Part shown: piece after piece, positions 49,354 through 62,300 of the stretch | Layout of the letters: every line of letters starts with the position of its first letter | Position numbering within the stretch: the first letter of the stretch is position 1 | Assembly (NCBI GenBank): GCA_963693285.1 | Contig: OY848917.1 | Coordinates: 3,226,501 to 3,290,500 of the forward strand | DNA length: 64,000 nucleotides | Source: Xestospongia muta | Lineage: Eukaryota > Porifera > Demospongiae > Haplosclerida > Petrosiidae | Direction: 5' to 3' | Translations under genes and position numbers: made by a program | Notes under the pieces: generated by a model | What the model was told of the DNA's origin: nothing | What the model saw: only the letters and a program-made list of their open reading frames with translations | Databases searched by the model: none

Positions 49354-52300
49354 AGAGAAAGAGAGAGAGAGAAAGAGAGAGAGAAGAATGTTACACGTAC
49401 ATGTACCATCAGTTTTGAACTTGTGTTTTTCTACACACAAATCTATACAATCCATGGTATACAATGCATGTATATAAAGTATAAATTACATTGTACATAG
49501 TGTCTCCAATGTATATGTACAACATGCAGAGATATTCACATACTTGAAGTGCGTGGAGTCTATCTTGTGTCATCCTGTCTTTGCTTTCCCTCATAGTTTT
49601 AAGAGACAACCTCAATTTAGACACAGTTTCTGTGAGTTGTTTCTTCTCTGCCTCCAAAAAATAGGTCTTCTTTCTCATTTCCAAGATCTGTCTACGAAGA
49701 GCGTTGCCTGCTTCCATTGAAGAAGAACTAGTGTGTAACAAGTCCTGAGGACAACGTAAGACATTAGTTAACACCAAGCTGTACACAGTTAAATGCTTAT
49801 GTTAATATTTAAGGTAGTTTAATTGGAAAAGAATTAGTAGCTGTGTCTGTGTAAACAAAATTAATGTTGTGTGTGTGTGCATGCACAAGCCTGCTACATC
49901 TATGTACATGTCTGTGGTTACAATAACAAATTGTTTGTCGTACAACATGCATGTTTGTGTCCCTTACTTGCAATCTCTTATTCTCAGCTTCCAAGATAGA
50001 CACTTTATGTTGCAGTTCCAACATTTCTTGTGGGTTCATATCTTGTGTGGTAGAGTCAAAGGTTACTTTACGTGGTACAGGTTGAAAGGCACTACCAGTG
50101 CCAGATGGAGTAGACTCAGACACTTGAAGCTAAATTATTAAAATCAATGTAGTTAATGTCTCAAAATGTACCAACAGAATTCATGCACATGAATCACAGA
50201 GTTTTCCCTCCCTCTCACCTCTAACATGGCTTTATCCTTTTCCAATCCTGATACTTGACTCTTCAATAAGCTAATCTCAGTCATGAGTTGTACTTTTAGT
50301 TTGTCTGTCTCTAAGTTCCAGTTACGACGCTCCTCCTGACTCTGTTGTAATAGACTAAAGGTCTCTTGATAGCGTTGCGTGAGATCGTTCAAGTCATGCT
50401 GTAACGAGTCCCTCTCCTCGGTAAGTGTCTCAATTTGATTGGTCATTTGATCACTAGAGTCCTCAAAATCAGCGTCGGTGCTAACTTGTGTATCTTGTTT
50501 GTGGATAGAAGCAGCAGTTAGAGGAAGTGGAGAACTCACGAACAACTGAGCTTTGATGCACGCCTTTTCAGCTAGTAAATGACCAACTGCCTGAATTAAA
50601 GAGGATTCCTTGTCTCTTAAATCTTTTTCAACCTCTTCTCTGTCTTTAAGCATGGTTTCATATGAGCCAGTTAGCTCTTGTATACTGTTCTCTAAAGCTA
50701 CTTTTGTCTTCTTTTGCTCAGTAGTTTCTTTCTTCAGAATTGCCCACTCTCTTGCCGATATCTTCTCTAGCTCCTCATACTTCTTCTGTAAAATCCCTAA
50801 CTCGCTTTTTTTCTCTTTTTCTAAAGCCAATAACTCATCCTTTAGCTGATCATTCATTTCATCCTTCTCTTTCAAAGACATGCCCTGCTCCGTTACCTGC
50901 GACTCAAGTAAGGACTTCTTCTGCTCCAGTAATCTGGTGTGTTCTTGGAGTGAAGCAACCTCGCTCATGACGATGTTGTGAAGGGCTTTCATGGCCATAA
51001 TTTCAGAGGGTAAGTCAGGAGATTGAGAGCCTCGAGTTTTTCTCGTTGAAGAATGAGACTCTTGTATTTTCAATAAAGGACATTTCAGTTGTACTTCCTT
51101 AACGGACTTATCAATTTCTTTAAGAATTAGTTGATGTCGGTCTGAGAGGAGACGCTCTTTTTTTCCAAGTGTAACCAATTTTTGAGTTAGCTGTTCTTTT
51201 TCTTGTTTAAACTCATTCAACTGTTTCTTCAATAATGATGTCGAATATTCAACACCTCTTAATTTGGTGGTTAGTGTGGACTTTTCTTTTTCAAATTTTA
51301 ACAACTTTTCATTAATGGAAGAATGCTCAGCCTCCAATTCTGACAGCTTCAACTCTGCTTCAGATAGCTTCAAAGTTAATTCTCTTTCATGAGCAGTTTT
51401 TGCTTCATTATCTTTTAAGAGGCATGTCTTGTCGCACGTCAAATTTGATACCCGATCTTCTAATGTTTTGTTTTGCTCTCGTAGTTTCTTAATGGTAGAG
51501 CGATAGTTTTCTTTTGTTCTACGAGCCTCCTGTACCTCTAAGTCTATTGAACAAAAACAAATAAAGTAGACCATATCACAGAAGATGGCACTACAAAAGC
51601 AGTATCATTTTTGCTAGAGTACAATGTACAAATAGACGAAAAGAATACAAAACTACAACTGCACATACTCTCACTACATTGAATGACAATATACTATAGA
51701 TCAGGAAAGTTTCAAAAAAAGTTCAAATGTTGGACTATGTATGCAAAATAAACACACTAAGATTATTACACATTGAAATATTTACAATAGAATATTTACA
51801 GTACCTAATTGTGTCTGTAATTTTTTCAATATATTAATTTTTCACACGAAACCTTCACAATATGAAAATTTCCTGATTTACAGTACATGTAATTTAAGCT
51901 GCTAATAAACTATGCATATACATGTACTTATGAGCAAATACATTACCACATACACTGTATTATGTCCACTGCATATACAAATCATTATTATATGGTATGA
52001 ATAAATAATATACCGAGTTTGTTTTTCTCTTCTCTAAGTTTATCTCTACTCTTCAGAACTGACGACAATTCCTCTTCTAAAGTTTGGTTCTGCTGCTCAG
52101 CTTCCTGGTAGAACTTGTCAATCTATTAAATCAATAATATACAAGTATTATGATAACATTATATATGTATAGATTAAAAGTCTCTTTAACATAGTAAACT
52201 ACAGTACACACGTACACATAAAAGGGATAGCTGATGTACAATTAACATCCCTGATGTGCATGTATATACATGCACATCAGGGATGTTGTAATGTGTAATT

Positions 52301-55300
52301 GAAATTTAATTAATTACATAATTAATTACAGGCTGTTAATTAACGGATACAGTAATGGTATATTATTTTCTCGTTGTAATGATTATGGTAATTGACTTTT
52401 TTTAAATGAGGTAACTAAATACCATAAATTATTTCAATTACTTAAGCAAACAAAGGGTATGTGGGTATCCATTAAGTTCACTGAGCTATGAAGTGTTAGC
52501 TGAATAACAAGGTGACCACGCATTTGTCTTCTTACCATTAAGATAGTGACCTTTCTAACAAGTAATAATGGTTGGTTGTTGTCAGTAACCGAGTATTAAT
52601 ATTATGTAATTTAATAAGGATCTTTTGACTCTGATAGTAATTGTAATGAGGTAATCTTACATAAACAAGTTACCTGTGTAAGCTTTTTCTCACAGTCTTC
52701 AAACTGGCTTTGTATTTCCTTTTTCTGTAAGTCCAAGTCATCTCTCTCTTTCTCAATGTAACTTAAAGATTTTGTCAAATGTGAGTTTTCATTACTTAGC
52801 ACTTCAATATCCTTTTTCATATCATTAGACTTTTCAAGTAATTTGACAGACGATTTTCGTTCAATGTTAAGTTCTCGTTGAAGAGATTGATTTTTCTCTT
52901 TTATCTCTTGAATGGATGCCTATTAATGAGAGACAAAACATTTAACTAATGAATCCACTCTGTTCACACAAAATATGTGGTGTGAACCAAAAGAAATCAA
53001 GTACATGTAGCACAAGTACATGTAGCACAAGTACATGTAGCACAAGTACATGTAGCACGAGTACATGTAGCACAAGTACATGTAGCACGAGTACATGTAG
53101 CACAAGTACATGTAGCACGAGTACACGTAGCACAAGTACACGTAGCACAAGTACATGTAGTACGAGTGCACTAAACCTTAATACAATCATGTAGAGCTAC
53201 AATGAATCTCAAGCTGTACAACTCATGTACATCATCATACACAAGTGCAATCTAGTGTATGTGATTTCTTTACATTAAGACGTTGTTTTTCTTGTAAGAG
53301 ACTATCAATATGTTCCAATAAATTGGGATCATCAGAAGAGGAGGTAAGACTCGACGAATTAGTATCCTTAGAACGATATTCTTTCCGCTCTGATAGTCTT
53401 CGAACTGGTTCTTTGTGCATAGTACGTTCATTGAAATAATGAGCTGAATTTCGCTTGTTACTGGAGCTTTTATCATCTAAATATTTTTTCTCCTTTTCTT
53501 CCTGCTCTAGATCAGACAAGAGGGTGTCTCTCTTTAGAGTTGATGATCTGCTGTGAACATCTACTTGGCTAAGTGGTTGAGACAATTCTCCCTCATCTGA
53601 TTGGCTTTGACTGGACTGGCTCTCTTGTGGGACACCCTCCTATCAATAAAGAACACAAGTAAAATAATAATAATGTATATCATTTGGATGGTATATAGTC
53701 AGTCAGTTATAATGTACATATATCCTAGCACAATTTATCAATGCACATAAGTTGAGTTCTTGCTACAAAGAAGAATAATGTATTGGATACAGTAGGAAAA
53801 TTAATTTTTGCGAAGTCTCAAGAATCTTTCAAAAGAATACATCTTTGAATTTGGATTGCAAACACTAAAAATCTCACTGTTAAAATGAAATGCTGTTTAG
53901 TCTTCACTTCATGTGTCAGTGAAACAATTGAAAACATTTAATAATCATTGGGAGAGGTGACACTACATTTACGTAACAAACCTTCTGTCCAGTCTCATCA
54001 ATCATAAATCGTGGAGTTGACTTTTCTATACCACGTCGACTACGAGATAGCGAGACTGTGGTAGTAGTTGATGTCCGAGATGGAGAGGAGACAAGAGAAG
54101 GGAATGATTGTTGTAAGGCTATGAGAGAATGAGAATATTAAGAAGCAAGCAATGACGCATGAATGTATATATTGTATAGAACATGCGCATGTGTGTAAGT
54201 ACAAATAAGTGACTGACTTGGTTCTACAGTATAACCAATTTGAGATGAAGAACCCTGTAGTAAAAGAATTCAATAAAAGGGAGTAATAAAATAAAAAAGA
54301 ACTAAAGATTCATGGACATATCACAGCAACAACACAGGTAAGTGTACAGTTACTCTTAAATGACAGATACTAATAGAATGATGACATTGCCACAAAGAAA
54401 GGGGATCCTATATAACAGAAATACATGAATGTACATATACATGTACATGTACATTGTACATGTACATGCATATTATTAGACAATCAAGCTATCATATATA
54501 ATTATGTTAATTATGTACTATACAATAAGATTATTAATATGCAGATTATAGCGGCAAGACATTCCTGCTACATTAACAATAGTTAACAAAATGTAATTAG
54601 AAGGTATGACAGACAAGACTTTGTTATGCTATTGGGTTTAGATTACAACCAACACATATCCCCACACAGCGAACCCATCGTCAGAAGGTGGGAGTATTCT
54701 CTATAGAGACAATGATATGTCTAGAAATACAACCACATCAACAAAAATACAATGTTACTGATATCAGAATAATGGTATCATCAACTCTTGAATCATATAA
54801 TTAACAAAAGAATACCCACTTGAGTTACTGTTGTGTGTGTGGGTTCATCAGTTTTGAATGGCAAGCCTACATTGTACTTACTCATTGTAACCCTCAATTC
54901 TTCAGAAATCACAAACACAATATGAGAAAGATATTTTATAACAGATATACAATTAAGAGGAGAGTTACACATAAAATCTATTATCACTAAGGAGTGAATT
55001 ATATTGTAATCACAAGACGTAAACAATGTGTAGTTCTATTTAAATAGAATCACAACAATGGGAGTAGTATATTATCATGTTATTATGCTGAAGTGGCAGC
55101 TTCTAATTACATTACATGTACACACATGTAAATTGTAAACTTATCAGACAATGCTAAAGGAGGTAACAAAACTAATCAAAGATCTTAAATTACTATGATA
55201 CAAATAATTGTAATATGAGTATCTATAACAATACTACAATGTACACAGACATAAATGTGATTAGTTTTATGTAAACTTGTAACAGGGTGGTCCTTTGTGT

Positions 55301-55942
55301 GTGTGTAGGTGTAGACAAACTTGAGTAAACTCAATAATTCATAGTTAGCAAGCTATTAAGTTAATTGAAAACAAATTACAATAGTAACAACAATTGAAGT
55401 ATTCTTAACAAATCTAAGATATAAACTTATTGGTTAATATTTAATGAAAATGCAATACATTATATGATATGGACTCTATTCTAATGGTCTTGTGTGGCTA
55501 AGTGAAGTGTACTAGAAACGTTCACACGTACATGTACATGTACATGTGCATTGCATTGTTATGATCAAGAGGTACATGTACAAACAGCACACGAGTTCTG
55601 TATATAAAAATTGAAAACACTCAGATGACAGAAACAAGACTACTCATCGAGCACTACTACAGGCCCACCCACATTACTTACATCATACAATGGGCGTGGT
55701 TCATCCTCATCTCCTGTAGAGAACTCTTCTTCATCAGCACAAGATATACGTTCAAAAAAGTCTCTACGGTCACGAAACTTGCTACCCCATGGGCTATTAC
55801 TAAGACCAGAGGGGCGTCCTTTTCCATTTACAGTCAGTACTGTACTAATGTGGGGTATTGGAGAAGATGGAGTAGAAGTATTATCAGGGGTAATACCCCC
55901 GGCTATACCACTTTCTCTGAAACTATTTGGTCGGGAAGTCAT
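44471..55942 (-). CDS. large coiled-coil scaffold protein, about 2029 residues, family not recognised
   Basis: Seventeen coding exons keep frame from ATG 55942: 55682-55942, 54218-54254, 53982-54118, 53274-53639, 52674-52919, 52014-52122, 50219-51543, 49968-50129, 49544-49744, 48169-49259, 47884-47986, 46959-47112, 46654-46742, 46390-46560, 46162-46251, 45942-46110, 44471-45849. The first 200 residues are Ser/Thr/Pro-rich and then acidic (EEEFSTGDEDE). Residues about 250-1570 are long heptad-like coiled coils broken by Ser-rich hinges. The last 460 residues are low-complexity Ser/Gly/Asn, ending EDIKAA. No kinase, zinc finger or membrane segment was seen. A cytoskeletal, centrosomal or trafficking scaffold is likely by composition only. 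A non-coding first exon probably ends at 57304 (TTACTAG|GTAAGC), and an alternative start exon may exist at 54820-54885. Confidence 0.75.
46884..46933. repeat. (CA)n microsatellite just inside a scaffold-gene intron
   Basis: On the transcribed strand this is (TG)n starting about 25 bases after the donor of exon 46959-47112. Confidence 0.9.
47113..47883. other. intron of the scaffold gene
   Basis: About 770 bases between two coding exons. No gene, repeat array or element recognised. Confidence 0.4.
49262..49384. repeat. long (GA)n tract serving as splice acceptor tract on the minus strand
   Basis: About 120 bases of GA repeat, interrupted only near its right end. On the transcribed strand it is (CT)n ending CTCTCAG directly at the acceptor of the 1091-bp exon 48169-49259. 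Confidence 0.92.
52123..52673. other. intron of the scaffold gene
   Basis: About 550 bases holding the palindrome above. Otherwise AT-rich, with nothing else recognised. Confidence 0.4.
52244..52287. repeat. perfect 44-bp palindrome
   Basis: AACATCCCTGATGTGCATGT and its exact reverse complement meet at TATA with no spacer, so either strand could form a 22-bp hairpin or cruciform. It lies in the intron between scaffold exons 52674-52919 and 52014-52122. Confidence 0.9.
52999..53165. repeat. 15-bp minisatellite, about 11 copies
   Basis: The unit AAGTACATGTAGCAC has CAC(A/G)AG and CATG/CACG variants, in the intron between scaffold exons 53274-53639 and 52674-52919. Open frames in three phases across it are artefacts. 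Confidence 0.9.
54820..54885 (-). CDS. possible alternative first coding exon of the scaffold gene
   Basis: ATG at 54885 opens 22 codons (MSKYNVGLPFKTDEPT...) and ends in phase 0 at CAA|GTGGGT. This splices in frame to exon 54218-54254, the same acceptor used by exon 55682-55942, which also ends in phase 0 (GAT|GTAAGT). Including both exons in one mRNA would need a poor acceptor inside this exon, so alternative promoters fit better. Confidence 0.4.
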
Positions 55943-55982
55943 TATAGATGAGTTTGTCTTTTCGATAAGATGTCCTTTAAAC

Positions 55983-57303
55983 AAAATATAATATAATCAA
56001 TTAAAATGTTAACAAATAAATTAATAACAATTTAAATGTGATGGACATACAAATTTCATATCATTCTTAAAAACCTGTAGTTGAGACAACATACATTGTA
56101 GGGGCCAATATTCCTCAATTATCCTTCTAGTACAAAATGCTACCATTTCAATTCATTAGATGGCAAAACATGTAATTAATAATAATTAACACTACTTTTG
56201 TTTACTCCTTCATAGCTGTAACACAAAATACCCTATGAACATAATAGTATAGAAATTAATACACATAGGATTATGAATTTGGGATAGTAATTTCATTACT
56301 AAACATTTTGTGATTATGCAAGAAACCTTTGTACTTTTGTGTCAACAAATTGTACAAGCACAATCTTTCTCACAATGTTTAATGGCGACAAATATGTCTA
56401 ACATATTGGAACAAACTGGCGTATTACAAATTTGATTCGTGTATTGATGGTCAGAATAAGAGATGGAGAAACAGTCAAGTAGACGACTCTTGTCTTGTCA
56501 CTGTTATATTCATCACACAATATATAAACAAATATCAAAAATATATAACAAGGACAGGCTATAAAAGAAAGTGCATCAACTGAGACAACACATGAAGAAC
56601 ATAGGTGGTTTTATCATATGTAGATAGCCTTAAGAGTGTGGGATGGGTTGATAACAGAACAGATGTACAAGTCTGGTATACATAACAACATATGTGGATA
56701 GTCTACGTTGCAATTTGACATAGAGAGAGTGATAAAATGATCATTGGATAGGTAGATAAAATAAACAATGTTTATCAATGAGTGAGATTTAACTTGTTCT
56801 TGTATTGCCATCACTACAATATAATTATATGCAATTTATTACTTATTTAGATCAAAATTATTTAAATTATTATTTATTCTTCAACAGCTATGAGTAACAC
56901 ATACAATCACAGACCACAGGTCTTCAATACACAGTTCTATTGAAATTGGTTTGTGGGATATTGTGTACTTGATAATGCCATAAGAGTGTGCTATGTTAGC
57001 ATTACTTAACAAGCCTCGTAAAAAAAGGTAATTTAAAGTTCCATATAAAAGTATTGTAAATAAAGTTTGATTGTAATAAATTGATCATGATTTTAGTGTG
57101 CCAGAATAAGGTATGATACTGTTAGCCTTTAAAATTTATACAACTCTACGCGTTTTACAAACACTTTTGTCGAAACAACTACTTCGCTAATATAAAGGTT
57201 TCATATCAAATGTAAATTACTAATGAGTGCTAAACACGTATCTTGTATTGTACGTGTGCTTAAAAAACATAACTCCATCTCTAAACTAACGAGAAACGCT
57301 TAC
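55983..57303. other. probable first intron of the scaffold gene
   Basis: A donor at 57304/57303 (minus-strand TTACTAG|GTAAGC) and an acceptor before 55974 (TTTAAAG|GACATC) bound it. No coding exon, element or repeat of note inside. Confidence 0.4.
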
Positions 57304-57799
57304 CTAGTAAGAGAGATCAAACTTGCCGAACTTCATATGTTCCGACTTGGACTATACTAATAATAAGTTAGATCACAAAAACAATCTCACTCAGACTGAC
57401 AAGTCAAAACGATGTGGGAGTTCTTAACCACGCCTTCGATTAGCTGTTATTCAGAGGAGGCTGGCCAATGAATCACGTGCAAAACTATGTTACGTAGTGG
57501 GGTGGTTCTGGAGGCCGGAACAAGAGAACAGGAAATAAGAAACAAGGAAACGAAAAAATGAAGTCAATCACTTCCGTATATTGATATTAAAAGGAAATTA
57601 TGAGTGTCTTAATAATTGTCTGTTGGAACAAACCAACATTGATTTCCGTGCTGACAACCTTTTAGATATTGAGGAAAATAATCTCTCGTGGGTGTTTACT
57701 TTTTGTTCCTAAGGAGTTAAAGTGCAGTCAGTCATCTGTCATAAACTTAATTGCGTTCATACTCTATTCTTCTAAATGATACATCTACCTCCTCTCTTA

Positions 57800-58650
57800 G
57801 GAAAAAGTAGAGTTATTCAATAAAAAATTTCAATTCAGTTTTTCATTCTACACCATCAAACCCACGCTCTCAATTTACCTTTCATGATTCATATACCTCA
57901 GCACTACAGTTGCTGGAGGTAATTGTCAGTTGATGAGAACAAAGTATATAAAAATCTCTAAGTTCTCTTGATCTCTCTAAGGCAATAGGAATAGATAGAA
58001 TTGGTCTCGTGTATGTAGTGTGCTAAACCCACTTTGTATTAATATTACTCACTTGTTTGAAAAATGCTAATACTCATTGTTATTCTTACAGAATAGAAAA
58101 TCATTTAGTAATAATTCCCTATTCTACAAAGTGGCGATAATTGGATGTTGAAATTACAAACCCAACATTCTGTTATTGTGTCTATATGCAAGATTTTGGA
58201 AAAGCTGATAATCTAATCAAGTTTCTGCCCTTATGAAACTTCCCTAGCCTATTGATTTATTACTCTGCATGCTGGCTGCTCATGTCTCCAGCAATTACTA
58301 ATTATTCTTTCCATTACCTATAACAACTCTATTTCACATATACATGTACAATATGTACAATCGTATATCATATTTCAGGATTTTAAGAAAGCTTTCAACA
58401 GCGTATCACATGATGATGTACTAGTGAATTTGAAATTGTGGAATATTGGAATAATGAACCCTATGTGTTCCTTGTTCGGCTCATAAATTTCTCTCTTCAA
58501 ACTATCTTGATACAGATGGTAAACATTCAATCTTTTAGCCTGTCACTTTGGGAGTGCCAGTTCAGGGAAATGTTTTAGGTTTCTTTTCACTGTATACATT
58601 AATGATCCTAATATCACTAAGTTTGCTGTATTACTTACTTTTTTACTGAT
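57800..58650 (+). mobile_element. decayed LINE (non-LTR) reverse transcriptase
   Basis: Broken frames resemble consecutive LINE RT motifs: a LSSLDLSKAIGIDRIG-like stretch (about 57955), NH-LVIIPYST (about 58105), a GRSCLQQLL-like stretch (about 58265-58295), DFKKAFNSVSHD (about 58380) and a VP-QGNVLG-FTVYIND-like stretch across two frames (about 58555-58610). Stops and shifts are frequent and both ends are missing, so this is a dead 5'- and 3'-truncated copy. Confidence 0.65.
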
Positions 58651-59385
58651 GATTCTAAATGTATCAGCAATGTTATTACTTCAGAAAATTATCTTCTCCT
58701 GCAGATGGATCCGGATCCCTTTTTTAGTTGGAGTAATTGTTGTCTGTATTTTAATTAACATTGTCATCTTGAAGTAGTTCCTGAGTAGTGACTTATCTTG
58801 GTGACATCATTATATGTCAAAGGTATACAAAACTCTAGAAGAATGACATCATCTACTCATATTAGTTGGCTAGTTGTTTCCTCATTTCTCTGTTTCCTTA
58901 TTTCCTTTTTCTCCATTTATTATTTCCTTCTTTAGAACCACCTTTCTTTCATGCAGTCAAGTTCTCTCTGTGATAAGTGAAGCAAACCATGAACAATGAC
59001 TTGCAACTGAAAGCTCTACTACAGAAGAATATAAACGTTTATTCAACCCCTGGGTGTGGGTCACTGAGTCCAGCAATTTAAATTATATAAAATGATAGGA
59101 AAATATTACCAGATGAATAAATAGATATTGGAGTAAACAGCTAAAGTCACAGTTATCAATGTTATTGTTTTATTTTCTCACATTTTCTTGTATTTGTTCC
59201 ATCAGATATTAGAGCACTCTAATATCTATGATTCAATGATAACTAATTATCACTAGTGGTAATGATTGGATGTGAGGATCACGTGATATTTAATTATTCA
59301 TTCAATTCTAATTAATCTCCACTGTCAGACTATTATAGTCTGTCTCGACTGGTCACATTTACATTTACCTTGACATTTACAAGAG
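58651..59385. other. intergenic upstream of DNA polymerase beta
   Basis: No gene recognised. The polymerase promoter should lie in the last few hundred bases; a CACGTG occurs near 59281. Confidence 0.4.
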
Positions 59386-62300
59386 ATGAGTAAAAGAAAA
59401 GCGCCTGAAAGTGGAAATCCTAATTCAGACATAGCTGATATTCTAATGGGTAAAGGACATTTTTATTTATAAACATTCTCCCATGTATCTTAATCTTTTC
59501 CTTCTAGAATTGGCTACTTATGAACGTAATGTTGCAAGAAATATACACAAGTATAATGCCTACAGGTAAGCAGTATTGGTAAAAATTAATGGTTATTTCT
59601 GTCTGTTAGAAAACTTGGTATGTGTTATTCATATTTAACTAGGAGAGAACCTGAGATCATCTAAACATTAAATCAAAATGAGTTTTGCGTCCACATGCTC
59701 ACTGACTTGTCTAAACTAACTTAAGATGCTCGTCTATTTCATGTGTTGAAAAATCAATAACAAGATGTCTGTTTTCCTTTTGTATATTGCAAAACAATGG
59801 CTTTAAACCAGAGAAGCATGACATCTGAGTTCATCCATCTTTTTACCTGTACTGTGACCTGTACTACTTTAGAGACTTTTGAGTTTTGTTTTCTTTCCTT
59901 TAGAAATTGCATAATTTGAGTCTGACACAAGAACAAATTTAATCTTGTTAAGTGAATGGTCGATTGTGCTACAAAATGCTTGCCTTTGTAGTGACCCTGC
60001 CCAGGGTACGGCTCATTTTGAAAGTTAAAATGTTCAACCCTTCAGACAAAAGCCTTGTGGACAGTCTGACCTTAGCCTTAAGGCTTGGCCCAATAGGATA
60101 GTTTCAACCTTGGGCCACAGACTTTAATGCATAATGTTTAGGCTTTTGGGATAAGGATCAGTAATAAGTTTTCTGTCTTCTTGCCATATTCTCCTCTAGA
60201 AAAGCAGCTAATACTCTAGCTAAGCATCCTGAGAGGATTACTAATGGAGCAGAGGCCAAGAAACTGGTAGGTCATTATTAATGAGTATATTAAGGTCATT
60301 TTTTAAATTTGTGTTCTGATTTGCCTCGTATTGTCAGATTGCACATATGTACTGTAAAACTACTAAACAGTCAATGCTAAGTCTAAAATAAAGTATTATT
60401 TTCAAAGTTCAAGCTGACTCTCATCCTTCTTTTGAGCTCATGCTTTAATTGCGTGTGGAAGATCTCAGCCCTGTAGTATGATAGCCATCTATTTTTTTTC
60501 AGATAGGTTGTAAAAAGTATTTTTATCAATACTCTGCTCTCTTTAAACTAAACAAGAACTATTTATTAAATAATCAATTCATGATCAGCACAAACAAACT
60601 AAAGTTAATCCTGTTGTTTACATATATGTATTAATTCAATCCTTTTATACAACTTTATGTACATAAAATACATTACAAAATTGCAATACAAATGATTAAA
60701 TATTTCTCTCTGCCTGCCTCTGCCTGCCCGTGACAGGAAGGGGTGGGTGAAAAAATTGCAAAGAAGATTGATGAAATTTTGAAGACTGGCCAGCTACAGA
60801 AACTAGAAAAGGTTAAGTTGCACATTATTAAGATAACTGTAGATTTGCTATATGTATTTATGTCTCCACGCATGCAAATTTTAATCATGACATCATCTTG
60901 ATCATTTTCCTCTTAGCACACTGTTAGAAAATACTTTCGTTTACATAGTATTGAACAATCAAAACCTTACAGTACCAGTGTATTAATTAGCTCAAATTAG
61001 TAATATAACGCATGTATTATTAATGAAAAGATCACTGGCTCTCTTTCTTTAGATACGTGCTGATGACTCCAGTAGTGCTATTAATTTCTTAACTCAAGTT
61101 TCAGGTATTGGGTAAGTCCTGGTGTCTCACAGGTTCTTTTCTTAAAATAATTTATACTGAAGAAGACTAACTTATAGAGCAGAAATCATAGCTACTTATA
61201 CTAAGTTCTAGAAAGTTCTAAGAGACAGGGTTCTACAAAGATTTTAAATCAACAGGATACACTATTGTCACTACACAGAGTACAAAAAATATAAAGACAC
61301 TACAAACAGAGTACATACAGAGTTCATGAATAAACACAGGACATGTTACAACTTACCATTACTGTAGAATTTACCTTCAGAGATTGCCAATTGTTGTCAA
61401 CAGTAATCAATTTCTAGTGCAATTATTAAGTAATAAATTGTTTTACTCATAATATGTTATTAGAATTTCTGTGTATTTTATAGTATAATGAGGTGTTTAT
61501 TAATATATTTTATTTTCTCTCTAGCCCAGCTGCTGCAAAGAAGTTAGTTGATGATGGTTTAACAACACTGGAAGGTTAGTGAGCCACTTGTCTTTATATA
61601 TGTAAGTAATCTTTAATGTGTAAGTACATGTGTAGTTAATAGGGATACTAGTGGGCAGTATTAGCTTATTTAGTTGGACAACCCTGTTAAAGATTAATGA
61701 AGTACAAAATAATTAAAACATTTTCAAGCATTATCATTATATTATTATAATTATTATTATTTTAAATATAAAAATATAAAGACACTACAACTAGAGTGTT
61801 GATGGGGTCATAGGTTTAATCGAGCCTTAGTTAACTTGTGCTTCCTTTTCATGGATGTCTTTCAGTGCTTTTGTGATGGCCAAATGCAAATTCATGAAAA
61901 ATAACAAAGAAAATTAAACCACACAAGCTAACCATTAGTACATATGACAACATATCAATTTCATTTTCGTTGGCCACAAATTCTGATTGAATGTTCTAGG
62001 CTCTTCTTGGCTAGTTTTAATTTCTCTGCCTTCTAGCATCTATGTTTAGCTCTCCTTACTTTTAAAACCTATCGTGAAATTAGCATCTTGAAAACAAGAT
62101 TTAAATGTAATATTTTGTCATAATCACTACCTTATGATTACTGAATTGCTGAAAGCATCTAAACCATAAGTTTTACACAATAATAGTCACTAACATCCCT
62201 GTAGTTATTGTGATTAATATAGAAGAATAAATAAGATCATGCCATCCCTACATAAGTACTGCTGCTACTTGTCTGATATGTGCTTTTAAACCTAATATAT

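Noticed and set aside
48153..49409. N-terminal Ser/Leu repeat on the long exon of the scaffold gene
   Set aside because: This is the (CT)n acceptor tract read as protein. The exon starts at 49259, after CTCTCAG.
52923..53194. Open frames in three phases and a CRISPR-like regular repeat
   Set aside because: A 15-bp minisatellite opens several frames at once. There are no spacers between units, so it is not a CRISPR array.
55640..55681. Reading exon 55682-55942 through to its TAG as a separate small gene
   Set aside because: A strong donor (GAT|GTAAGT) lies before the stop, and splicing there fits the downstream acceptor in phase 0.
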